DNA from: Candidatus Cloacimonadota bacterium
Lineage (GTDB): Bacteria > Hydrothermota > E44-bin80
Reading direction: 5' to 3'
NCBI GenBank assembly: GCA_004375785.1
Contig: SOKM01000115.1
Span: forward strand, 1 to 8,873
DNA: 8,873 nucleotides
Positions 1 through 5,958 of the stretch are shown piece after piece; position 1 is the stretch's first letter; each line of letters opens with the position of its first letter. The notes under the pieces were generated by a model. It saw nothing but the letters and a program-made list of their open reading frames with translations. It did no database searches and was not told the origin of the DNA. Both the position numbers and the translations under genes were made by a program.

Positions 1-191
1 TTAATCTGCTCGGTAAGCGAAAGATTCTTTTCAATAACAGGAGAAGCAGAGGCTATCTCGTCACAGTATATGCATCCAATGTCTCCATTGGTTCTATTTG
101 GACAGGTTGCACCAATTGATACTGGGACCTTATAAACCTTGAAGCCGAATTTTTCTTTCAGGTGTTCATTAAAATTGGTATAATAGTTCAT
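1..191 (-). CDS. Radical SAM protein, YhcC/TIGR01212-like (partial, N-terminal 63 residues)
   Basis: This is the start of a gene that runs off the left edge; it opens with ATG at 191 and remains open to base 1. The translation begins MNYYTNFNEHLKEKFGFKVY and contains ATCPNRTNGDIGCIYCDE at about residues 29-45. Cysteines 30, 40 and 43 are the likely ligands of the radical SAM [4Fe-4S] cluster. The CPNR...GCxYC context, just after KVYKVPVSIG, is the hallmark of the YhcC-like family (TIGR01212), whose members bind S-adenosylmethionine; their substrate is not well established. The first Cys spacing (C-x9-C-x2-C) looks two residues shorter than the E. coli YhcC form I remember. No Shine-Dalgarno sequence precedes the ATG, but a possible -10 box lies 6 nt upstream. 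The gene follows the GH18 gene on the same strand after 106 bp and probably has its own promoter. The family call is fairly secure; the rest of the protein lies outside the window. Confidence 0.85.
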   Translation of the reverse strand, partial: MNYYTNFNEHLKEKFGFKVYKVPVSIGATCPNRTNGDIGCIYCDEIASASPVIEKNLSLTEQI

Positions 192-197
192 TTGAGA

Positions 198-229
198 ATT
201 ATGTAGTTGTATTAGTTTAATTGGTTCAA
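198..229 (-). promoter_or_regulatory. Possible weak promoter for the radical SAM gene
   Basis: On the minus strand TTGAAC (224-229) is followed after 20 bp by CATAAT (198-203), which ends 6 nt before the ATG at 191. The -10 box is good (5 of 6 to TATAAT) but the spacer is longer than the usual 16-18 bp, so the -35 assignment is doubtful. If real, the transcript would begin at or next to the ATG, which fits the lack of a Shine-Dalgarno sequence. Confidence 0.3.
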
Positions 230-271
230 TTTGTTTTATTGGTTAAAAAGATATACTGCATAGCTGTGAAC

Positions 272-292
272 GAAATAATCTCTATTTATTTC
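272..292 (-). terminator. AT-rich hairpin downstream of the GH18 gene
   Basis: A perfect 7-bp inverted repeat (GAAATAA / TTATTTC, 7-nt loop) sits 5 bp beyond the GH18 stop codon. The stem has one G-C pair and is not followed by a clean U-run, so it is at best a weak terminator. It could be chance in A+T-rich DNA. The rest of the 106-bp gap (192-297) holds only the putative promoter of the next gene. Confidence 0.25.
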
Positions 293-297
293 TTGTT

Positions 298-1785
298 TCA
301 TCGTATGAAATGAACCTTTTCTATTTTTTTATTTTGGCCTGATGTGAATGTGCAGAAGTAAATACCGGAGGGAAGTAGTGTGCCGTTGTTGTCCCTGCCG
401 TCCCAGGAAACGGCAGTGCCAAGTGACGAGTGGACAGTGCCCAGTGAAAAGTCTTTCACTAAACGACCACCCAAGTCGTAAATTTTTAATTCTATGGTCT
501 TTTTCCTTTGCCCTTTGCCCTCTGCACTAAGCCCTATGCTGGGAAGGGTTATGGTGATATGGGTGGAAGTGGTGAATGGATTCGGGTGGCAGCAAAGTTT
601 TCTCTCTTCTCTCGTCTCTTCTCTCTTTTCTGCCTGTTTAATCCCTGTATAGTAAAATGCGTCTCTTAATGCACCCCACAATTCTTCCCTTGTTCCGTCA
701 TAGCCAAGTGCCCACATTCCTGCACCGCAGAGGTTACTGTCAATAACTACCTGATATTTTATTCTAAGACTCAAGGAATCGTCAAACCAGCCCTGGTACC
801 ACCCGTCTCCAGTTATATAGTTTTTATACCAGACGGTTTTCGATGTATCATCCCAGAGTTTTCCATAGACAGAGGATGAATCCGCTGCTCTTTTATAGGT
901 AAGAGCACCTCCTGTGCCCCTTGTTGGTGATTTTATACTATCATTTTCCGTTGGCCACCTTAAACCGTAATAAGGGCAGCCAAGAATAAATTTATCCCTG
1001 TAAATGCCATACTGTATGTAATTATTAATTGTCCACATAACGCTGTAGGTCCCCCATAGTGTGCTTGAAGGAAGGGGTGAAACAGGGCCTGCATATGAAG
1101 AACCCGACCAGTAGTAATTATATGCCATTATAAAGAGTCCATCGGAATGCAAAGCAAGTTCATCGTAATCGAATGCATTGCCCCAGTCAACAGCAGGTGT
1201 GGCAATCGCAATGTGTGAGCCAGGGAGGTTTGTATGAAAACAGTCAGTCAGTTCTGTCATGAAGAGCGTCAGGCTATCCTTGACAGCATTGGTCGGGAAT
1301 TCAAAATCTATGGTGGCACCATCTAGTGCGTAAGTCATTACAAGAGCGTAAAGGTTATTAACAGCATCTGTTCTTGCAGAAGCCGAATTGAGAAGATTTA
1401 TAATGGTTGCATCATCAAATTGTGTTGCAGTAATCATAACCATTGCCCCATTGGAATGTGCTATATTTCTAAGATTTTCAAGAATGGAAACATTGGGAAC
1501 AGTTCCAAGGCTTCCGTCACCATTGAGTTCAACAGAAAAGTAGGCAATATGAGAAAGTAAATCATACTGCAAGTAATCATAAGATGTCCCCATCCAGTAT
1601 GGGTAATAGCCATAAACAATCTTACTCAGCGGCCTTTCGGTTGTTTTTAAGGGGATAATCCTATCAGGTGAAGGGACTCTGATGACCTCACTCTGATGTT
1701 TCCTCCATTCTACTTCATGAATACCCTGGTAATCATCAGAAAAGAGAAAACTTAGAATAAGAAAGGCTACTGATAGACTATTCAA
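298..1785 (-). CDS. Exported GH18-family glycosidase with C-terminal FlgD-Ig/T9SS-type sorting domain
   Basis: The 495-residue protein starts at TTG (1785); an in-frame TGA lies directly upstream and a GGAGG lies 4 nt before, so the start is well fixed. Residues 2-16 are a hydrophobic export signal that lacks the usual N-terminal positive charge. Residues about 55-380 form a GH18 TIM barrel: VYGYYPYW (58-65), the catalytic strand LDGATIDFEF (154-163; acid Glu162, Asp160), MAYNYYW (220-226), and GAGMWALGYDG (354-364) with the family C-terminal Trp358. The first Asp of the DxDxE triad is Thr158 here. GH18 enzymes hydrolyse beta-1,4-GlcNAc polymers or related glycans, but the substrate cannot be assigned. 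After a charged linker (383-396), residues 399-495 match FlgD-Ig/Por-type sorting tails (PNPF, LKIYDLGGRLV, VSWDGRDNNG, PSGIYF), implying secretion to or attachment on the cell surface. The linker and two loops of this tail are encoded by 7-bp repeat tracts. The gene has its own promoter. Confidence 0.9.
   Translation of the reverse strand: MNSLSVAFLILSFLFSDDYQGIHEVEWRKHQSEVIRVPSPDRIIPLKTTERPLSKIVYGYYPYWMGTSYDYLQYDLLSHIAYFSVELNGDGSLGTVPNVSILENLRNIAHSNGAMVMITATQFDDATIINLLNSASARTDAVNNLYALVMTYALDGATIDFEFPTNAVKDSLTLFMTELTDCFHTNLPGSHIAIATPAVDWGNAFDYDELALHSDGLFIMAYNYYWSGSSYAGPVSPLPSSTLWGTYSVMWTINNYIQYGIYRDKFILGCPYYGLRWPTENDSIKSPTRGTGGALTYKRAADSSSVYGKLWDDTSKTVWYKNYITGDGWYQGWFDDSLSLRIKYQVVIDSNLCGAGMWALGYDGTREELWGALRDAFYYTGIKQAEKREETREERKLCCHPNPFTTSTHITITLPSIGLSAEGKGQRKKTIELKIYDLGGRLVKDFSLGTVHSSLGTAVSWDGRDNNGTLLPSGIYFCTFTSGQNKKIEKVHFIR
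414..448. repeat. Degenerate heptanucleotide tandem repeat, tract A (in GH18 gene)
   Basis: Five head-to-tail 7-bp units match nAGTGnn on the plus strand; units 1 and 4 are both CAGTGCC. The tract lies inside the coding region and encodes about residues 446-458 (SLGTVHSSLGT), in the sorting domain between RLVKD and VSWDG. Related domains usually have only a short loop there. Confidence 0.7.
505..539. repeat. Degenerate heptanucleotide tandem repeat, tract B (in GH18 gene)
   Basis: Five 7-bp units fit CCTnnGC, with one deviating first base; the first two units are both CCTTTGC. They encode about residues 416-427 (GLSAEGKGQR), a polar loop between the beta-strands TITLP and IELKIYD of the sorting domain. 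Confidence 0.7.
600..634. repeat. Degenerate heptanucleotide tandem repeat, tract C (in GH18 gene)
   Basis: Five 7-bp pyrimidine-rich units occur on the plus strand; the first two are both TTCTCTC. They encode the charged linker QAEKREETREERK (about residues 384-396) that joins the GH18 barrel to the sorting domain. Low complexity alone could explain part of the periodicity, so this is the least certain of the three coding tracts. Confidence 0.55.
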
Positions 1786-1794
1786 TCAACCTCC
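1786..1794 (-). promoter_or_regulatory. Shine-Dalgarno sequence deciding the TTG start of the GH18 gene
   Basis: GGAGG (minus strand, 1790-1794) lies 4 nt before the TTG at 1785. The same 4-nt spacing occurs at the beta-barrel gene start at 7956. An in-frame TGA just upstream of the TTG excludes a longer protein. Confidence 0.75.
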
Positions 1795-1834
1795 ATATTT
1801 GATGGTCTGTCAAAACATCGTTTTAATAACTTTT

Positions 1835-1863
1835 ATTTTACCAGAGATAACTCAAGAAGTCAA
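1835..1863 (-). promoter_or_regulatory. Sigma70-type promoter of the GH18 gene
   Basis: TTGACT (1858-1863) and TAAAAT (1835-1840) are separated by exactly 17 bp; each matches the consensus in 5 of 6 positions. The start of transcription is expected near 1828, giving a leader of about 43 nt that contains the Shine-Dalgarno sequence. The -35 box overlaps the TGA stop codon of the cyclase gene (1860-1862), so the two transcription units are packed together with no terminator visible between them. Confidence 0.7.
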
Positions 1864-4800
1864 GTGTTTTGAAACTTGGTTTTACTCTCTCCCCGTTTCT
1901 TGGTTAGTTTATCCACCTTTTCCATCCAGCCCTTCGCTCCTGCTTTCTTGAAGATTTTCTCTGCTTCCTTTAGTTTTTGGAGTGCAACAACGATGTTGTT
2001 GCCTGTTTCTAACATAATCTTCGCTAGTTCGAAAAGGGATTTTGCGAGTTCCAGTTTTATGTTTTGTTTTCTTGCAATGGAGATAGACTTTTTAAGATAA
2101 GTTAGAGCCTGTTCAGGTTTTTGTTGTGATAATGCAAGGCCAAGAGCTCGTAAGGCAAGAACTTTATTTGTCTTGGCGCCAGTCTCCTCTGCAAGGGAAA
2201 GGGCTCTCTTAGCAAAATCTGCAGCGGGTTTATAGTTTTTAATTATGGTATTCAACTCAGCAAGATTTACGTATGCTTCAGAAAGATCAATTTTCCCCCC
2301 TGTTTGTTTGACTATTTCTTCTGCTTTTTCAAGATATTCCCGCGCATCATCGAATCTCTGAATCTCTGTATAGAGACTTCCAATACCAAGGTAGGCACGA
2401 CTGATTTCTCTTTGAATACCCATTGTCTCATATATAGCAAGGTGTCTTTCAAAACAGTTCAAGGCTTGTTTAATTTCTCCTCTCTCGCGATGAACACATC
2501 CGATGACCTGTGAAGCCAAACCGATTCCCCCTTTATATCCAATTTCCTCAAACAGCCCGAGGCTTTTTTTACCGTATTCCAGAGCTTTATCAAGCTCTCC
2601 TTTATCAAAATAGACAAACCCGATGTTACCTGTTGCAACACCAATACCCCATTTGTCACCAATCTCTTCTGCTATGGTCAAGTATCTTTTATAATATTTC
2701 AATGCTGTGTCAAGACCACCTTTATATCTGTAGACAATCCCGATGTTGTTAGAAACCTGTCCAATTCCACCTTTGTTCCCAATCTCCTCTGAGATAGCAA
2801 GGCATTGCTTATAATATTTCAAAGCTTTATCAAGTTCGCCAGCAAGATAGATATGTCCCATATTGAAAAAAACCGCAGCAATTCCGGATTTGTTCCCGAT
2901 TTCCTCTGATATGGCAAGGCATCTTTTGTAATACTTTAATGCTCTATTGCTTTCTCCCTTGACTCTATAAACAAGTCCGATGTTTCTGCAGGCTTGCCCG
3001 ATTCCCCATTTGTAACCAATCTCTTCTGTGATCTCAAGTGAGCGCTTGTAAAATTCTAAAGCTTTATTAAGTTGACCTTTTCTATAATAAACAGCCCCGA
3101 CGTTAATATAGCCGTCAGCAATGCCCCGTTTGTCTTTCAATTCTTCACGGATTGCCATTGCTTTCTGCCGATGCTCCAATGCTCGGTCATAGTCACCCCG
3201 TCTATAGTAGATACCTCCGAGTGTGTTCAATCCATGGGCATAAATGCGGGGTTCTTTATTTTTGTCTATTTTGGAAAGTGCTTGCTCTATTGTTTTTTCT
3301 GATTTTTTGAAGTCGCTCCTTCCCCGTGAAAGCAGTTTAGCATAATCTATTAGTATTTCTGATAAAAGGGGTTGTTCGGGAATGGTTTTTAGCAATTCTA
3401 TTGAATTTTCGTAATGGAGAATCGCTGTATCGTACTCGCTTTTATTGGAAAAAATATTTCCTATCTTACTTTTTACTCTTGCTTTTTTTTCTACACCCCC
3501 ATAATACTTTAAGGCTTTTTCAAAATCTTTCAGTGCACTATCGTATTCTGCTTTCAGTTCTTTTACATCACCTCTTTTTTCAAGAAGTTCTGCTATCTTT
3601 TCGTTTTCCTCTTCAGCAAATAACATTTCGTGGATTTCTATTGATTTTGTATAGCATTCTATTGCGGAATTGTTTCTATACAACTCCTTTTCTGTATCAC
3701 CCGCTTTTTTGTAGTAGTAATATGCTTTTTCAAAATCATTGGCATTATAATAATGTAGAGCAAGAATATTATAATGGTCTTCGATTTTCTCCTGAAAAAT
3801 ATCTTCCATGCACTCTGCAACTTTTTTGTGGATTTGTCTTCTTTTCTTTTTCAACAGTCCTTGATAGCAAATATCCCGCGTTAAGATATGTTTGAAAATA
3901 TATTCTGTATCGGGTGAAATAACTGCTGTTTGGGATTTTTTCATCATTATGAATTGACGCTCCTCAAGTGTATTTAGAGAATACTCAAGGTTATTTATTT
4001 CACTTACACGGGAAAGAATCTTATAGAGAAAACTCCTTCCAATAACCGATGCTATGCCAAGCACTTCTTTTACCTCAGTGGGGAGTTTATCTATTCTCGC
4101 TCTTATCACTGCTTCAACTGTGTCCGGTATTTCAAAGGATGATATATCTGCAACAACATCCCATTCTTCGTTTTTCATTTGTAAGAGCTTTGCATCAATA
4201 AGTGTCCCTATGATTTCCTCTATATAAAAGGGATTCCCTTCTGATTTTTTAATAATAAGAGAAGATACGTTCTCGGAAAGTCCGGGGATTTTCAGAAGGT
4301 TTTGAACAAGAGTTTTTGCATTATTTATTCCAAGCGCTTGCAACTTAATCTCTGAATATCCCTTTTTTAGGATTTTTTGTATAGATTTTCTGATTTTATT
4401 TACTCCGCTTTCTTTTTCAGGTCTCATCTCAAAAAGGAAAAAAATGGGGTCATCCTTTAATCCGTCAAGAAGAAATTTCAGAAGTTCTATTGATTCAGAG
4501 TCAATCAGATGCATATCTTCAAAATAGAGAAGCAGGGGTGTCGTCTTTGCTATTTTCCTGAAGAGTGCTTTTACAGAAGCAAAAGTCTGTAATTTCAAGG
4601 GTTCAGGTTCAAGGTATTTTATTTTTTCCTGTAGATGCTCTGGAACATTTAAAGAAAGAAACAGACAGAGATAAGGATAATATTCATTGATTTTATCTTT
4701 AAATAAAAATTTGGCTTTTCGCTTCAATTTCTCTTGACCCTCTATTTCAAACTCGGCTATTTCAAGAAATGAACGGATTTGCTCCTGGAATATTCGGCAG

Positions 4801-5747
4801 GGGAAGTGTTTCCCATATGAAAGTGCACTTCCGCTCAGCCACTCCACTTTTTTTCCCGCATAATCTCCTATTTCTTGTATTAGCCGTGATTTACCAAGCC
4901 CCGTTTCACCAATTACAGAGACAGCCACTGCTTTACCTGTTAAATGGTGATTTAATGCAGATTTGAGTGCTTTTAATTCTTTATCCCTTCCCACAAGTGA
5001 TGAATAAAGACCTGGAATTCCACGCTTGCGCATAGGGGTTCCCTTTTTCCCTATAACCCTGCAGGGAATAATTTTTTCAGATTTACCTTTCAGCGTAACA
5101 GGTTCAAGCACATTCATCTCAAACAGGTATGAAGTTTTTTTATAAATAGATTCACTTACAAGTATTTCATCTTTTGCTGTTTCCGTTAGTCGTTCAGCAA
5201 GATTGACAGTGTCTCCCATAACCGTATAATCCATCCTTAAATCTGACCCCACAGCGCCAACAATTACAAGACCGCAATTTATTCCGATATGAATAGAAAG
5301 ATTTGTCTTCTGTTCTTCGTTAAATTTATCCAGTGCGCCCATTATCTCCAATGCTGTGTGAACTGCGCGTTCCTGGTCGTCTTCGTGTGTTATCGGTGCT
5401 CCGAATAATGCCATTATGCAATCACCGATGAGTTTATCTATTGTTCCTTCATATTCATATACAATCGCTATCAATACTTTGAAAAGATTATTTATAATAT
5501 CAGTTACTTCCTCTGGGTCGAGTTTTTCAGATAATTCTGTAAATCCAGAAACATCAGCAAAAAGGACTGTGACATTTTTTCGTTCACCTTCTATCTTTGC
5601 AGAAAGAATCTTGTTCTTCATTGTTTCAGGGAGCGTACTCTTTACCATTTCAAGACGCTTGTCTTGTGGAGCCGTTAGGGGTGTTGCACACTGATTACAG
5701 AATTTTGACCCTTCCGGATTATCAGATCTGCATTTCGGACATTTCAT
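1860..5747 (-). CDS. Zinc-ribbon, class III adenylyl cyclase, AAA ATPase and TPR protein (soluble-AC-like)
   Basis: The start is ATG at 5747 (1295 residues), preceded by GAAGG with a 6-nt spacer; an upstream TTG at 5774 is less likely. Residues 3-20 form a zinc ribbon (Cys3, Cys6, Cys17, Cys20). Residues about 56-232 are a class III cyclase catalytic domain. It has metal-binding Asp65 (FADVSGF) and Asp109, adenine-selecting Lys105 (KLIGD) and Thr175 (YTVMGD), and transition-state Asn182 and Arg186 (DTVNLAER). The set is complete, so it should make cAMP as a homodimer; Thr175 places it in class IIIb. Residues about 250-650 form an AAA/STAND-type ATPase with Walker A GETGLGKS (280-287) and Walker B LLLYFED (405-411). 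Residues about 660-1280 are TPR repeats, including nearly identical 40-residue copies. No signal peptide or membrane segment is seen, so it is cytoplasmic. The architecture resembles mammalian soluble adenylyl cyclase, with one cyclase domain instead of two. The ATG overlaps the stop of a small ORF (ATGA), and the transcript probably begins upstream of the antiporter gene. Confidence 0.92.
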   Translation of the reverse strand: MKCPKCRSDNPEGSKFCNQCATPLTAPQDKRLEMVKSTLPETMKNKILSAKIEGERKNVTVLFADVSGFTELSEKLDPEEVTDIINNLFKVLIAIVYEYEGTIDKLIGDCIMALFGAPITHEDDQERAVHTALEIMGALDKFNEEQKTNLSIHIGINCGLVIVGAVGSDLRMDYTVMGDTVNLAERLTETAKDEILVSESIYKKTSYLFEMNVLEPVTLKGKSEKIIPCRVIGKKGTPMRKRGIPGLYSSLVGRDKELKALKSALNHHLTGKAVAVSVIGETGLGKSRLIQEIGDYAGKKVEWLSGSALSYGKHFPCRIFQEQIRSFLEIAEFEIEGQEKLKRKAKFLFKDKINEYYPYLCLFLSLNVPEHLQEKIKYLEPEPLKLQTFASVKALFRKIAKTTPLLLYFEDMHLIDSESIELLKFLLDGLKDDPIFFLFEMRPEKESGVNKIRKSIQKILKKGYSEIKLQALGINNAKTLVQNLLKIPGLSENVSSLIIKKSEGNPFYIEEIIGTLIDAKLLQMKNEEWDVVADISSFEIPDTVEAVIRARIDKLPTEVKEVLGIASVIGRSFLYKILSRVSEINNLEYSLNTLEERQFIMMKKSQTAVISPDTEYIFKHILTRDICYQGLLKKKRRQIHKKVAECMEDIFQEKIEDHYNILALHYYNANDFEKAYYYYKKAGDTEKELYRNNSAIECYTKSIEIHEMLFAEEENEKIAELLEKRGDVKELKAEYDSALKDFEKALKYYGGVEKKARVKSKIGNIFSNKSEYDTAILHYENSIELLKTIPEQPLLSEILIDYAKLLSRGRSDFKKSEKTIEQALSKIDKNKEPRIYAHGLNTLGGIYYRRGDYDRALEHRQKAMAIREELKDKRGIADGYINVGAVYYRKGQLNKALEFYKRSLEITEEIGYKWGIGQACRNIGLVYRVKGESNRALKYYKRCLAISEEIGNKSGIAAVFFNMGHIYLAGELDKALKYYKQCLAISEEIGNKGGIGQVSNNIGIVYRYKGGLDTALKYYKRYLTIAEEIGDKWGIGVATGNIGFVYFDKGELDKALEYGKKSLGLFEEIGYKGGIGLASQVIGCVHRERGEIKQALNCFERHLAIYETMGIQREISRAYLGIGSLYTEIQRFDDAREYLEKAEEIVKQTGGKIDLSEAYVNLAELNTIIKNYKPAADFAKRALSLAEETGAKTNKVLALRALGLALSQQKPEQALTYLKKSISIARKQNIKLELAKSLFELAKIMLETGNNIVVALQKLKEAEKIFKKAGAKGWMEKVDKLTKKRGESKTKFQNT
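2026..2045. repeat. 20-bp direct repeat, copy 1 (3' end of cyclase gene)
   Basis: This block is identical over 20 bp to 5808-5827, in the same orientation and reading frame. Both copies encode AKSLFEL. The two copies lie about 3.8 kb apart and enclose nearly the whole cyclase gene. Confidence 0.8.
2409..3125 (-). repeat. Six consecutive near-identical TPR units (about 120 bp each)
   Basis: Residues 875-1113 of the cyclase are six tandem units beginning GIG/GIA and ending EEIGxK or similar. Units 2, 3 and 4 are the most alike (ALKYYKR.L.I.EEIG). Unit 3 (955-993) is 39 residues because the turn between helices A and B is one residue short (HIYLAGELDKA against LVYRVKGESNRA). At DNA level a shared ATAATATTTCAA block recurs with 120-bp spacing near 2690 and 2810, showing recent duplication or homogenisation. 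Such TPR arrays normally bind protein partners. Confidence 0.8.
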
Positions 5748-5759
5748 AATGACCCTTCT
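5748..5759 (-). promoter_or_regulatory. Shine-Dalgarno sequence deciding the cyclase ATG start
   Basis: AGAAGGG (minus strand, 5753-5759) ends 5 nt before the ATG at 5747; its GAAGG core is 6 nt away. This start places the zinc-ribbon Cys3 at the extreme N-terminus, as usual for double-zinc-ribbon leaders. The alternative TTG at 5774 would add nine residues (beginning AEENRRVI) without a comparable ribosome-binding site. Confidence 0.65.
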
Positions 5760-5807
5760 ATTTTCTTCAGCCAAAGCTTAGCTTCTGTGTCTTTAAGAAC
5801 CCTTACG

Positions 5808-5827
5808 AGTTCGAAAAGGGATTTTGC
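5808..5827. repeat. 20-bp direct repeat, copy 2 (upstream of cyclase gene)
   Basis: This is the partner of 2026-2045. It lies in the small ORF and encodes AKSLFEL in the same frame. Identity ends after one mismatch on each side, so this is a conserved core of a duplicated region rather than a transposon target site. Confidence 0.8.
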
Positions 5828-5911
5828 AAGAAGACTAAATACACCTGCCCTACCTTTAATCGCCCTGATAAAAAGGTCTTTTCTGCTGCCTATATCTTGC
5901 TTTGTCATCAG

Positions 5912-5954
5912 TTGATTGTTATTGGTCAATAGTCATTAGTAATTGGGTCATTCG
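5912..5954. repeat. Degenerate heptanucleotide tandem repeat, tract D (intergenic)
   Basis: Six 7-bp units run head to tail, with one extra base at 5947 before the last; they fit roughly T-n-A-T-T-n-G on the plus strand (for example TCATTAG at 5933-5939 and TAATTGG at 5940-5946). The tract fills the space between the antiporter stop codon and the first ATG of the small ORF. It has the same period as the three tracts in the GH18 gene but a different unit sequence. No promoter or hairpin was recognised within it. Confidence 0.65.
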
Positions 5955-5958
5955 TTGC

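Larger units (their letters stand above)
5744..5908 (-). pseudogene. Small ORF ending in a TPR-cyclase C-terminal remnant
   Basis: This ORF has 54 codons from ATG at 5908, or 61 from a TTG at 5929. Its second half reads LLAKSLFELVRVLKD followed by TEAKLWLKKIEGSL. The first part matches residues 1234-1243 (LAKSLFELAK) of the downstream cyclase, with a 20-bp block of identical DNA. The second matches the cyclase tail around 1269-1281 (AGAKGWMEKVDKL). The stretch that separates these parts in the cyclase, about 20 residues, is missing here. It therefore looks like the fused end of a deleted tandem paralogue. The first 25 residues match nothing I recognise. No Shine-Dalgarno sequence precedes either start. 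Its TGA overlaps the cyclase ATG (ATGA), so if it is translated it could couple translation into the cyclase. It may be a real small gene, but remnant is the better reading. Confidence 0.55.

Noticed and set aside
204..246. Possible further heptamer tract upstream of the radical SAM gene
   Set aside because: The sequence is T/A-rich with repeated ATTGGTT-like words, but these are 18 bp apart and no consistent 7-bp phase holds across it.
348..530. 60-codon plus-strand frame rich in Cys and Arg
   Set aside because: It is antisense to the GH18 sorting domain; its odd composition follows from the heptamer tracts it crosses.
1812..1824. Inverted repeat AAAAC/GTTTT as a terminator for the cyclase
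   Set aside because: The stem is only 5 bp with one G-C pair, no U-run follows, and it lies in the transcribed leader of the GH18 gene.
3401..3895. 164-codon plus-strand open frame
   Set aside because: It is antisense to the cyclase/TPR gene. Its Phe/Leu/Ser/Tyr-rich composition is what the complement of Lys/Glu-rich TPR codons gives; there is no ribosome-binding site and no recognisable domain.
1876..5694. Other plus-strand frames antisense to the cyclase (1876-2100, 2304-2513, 2510-2752, 3072-3302, 4769-4966, 5416-5694) and the minus-strand alternate frame 2459-2662
   Set aside because: All are shadows of the long minus-strand gene, with no motifs or initiation signals of their own.
5748..5774. 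TTG at 5774 as the cyclase start
   Set aside because: It adds nine residues with no good ribosome-binding site; the ATG at 5747 has GAAGG at a normal distance and puts the zinc ribbon at the N-terminus.
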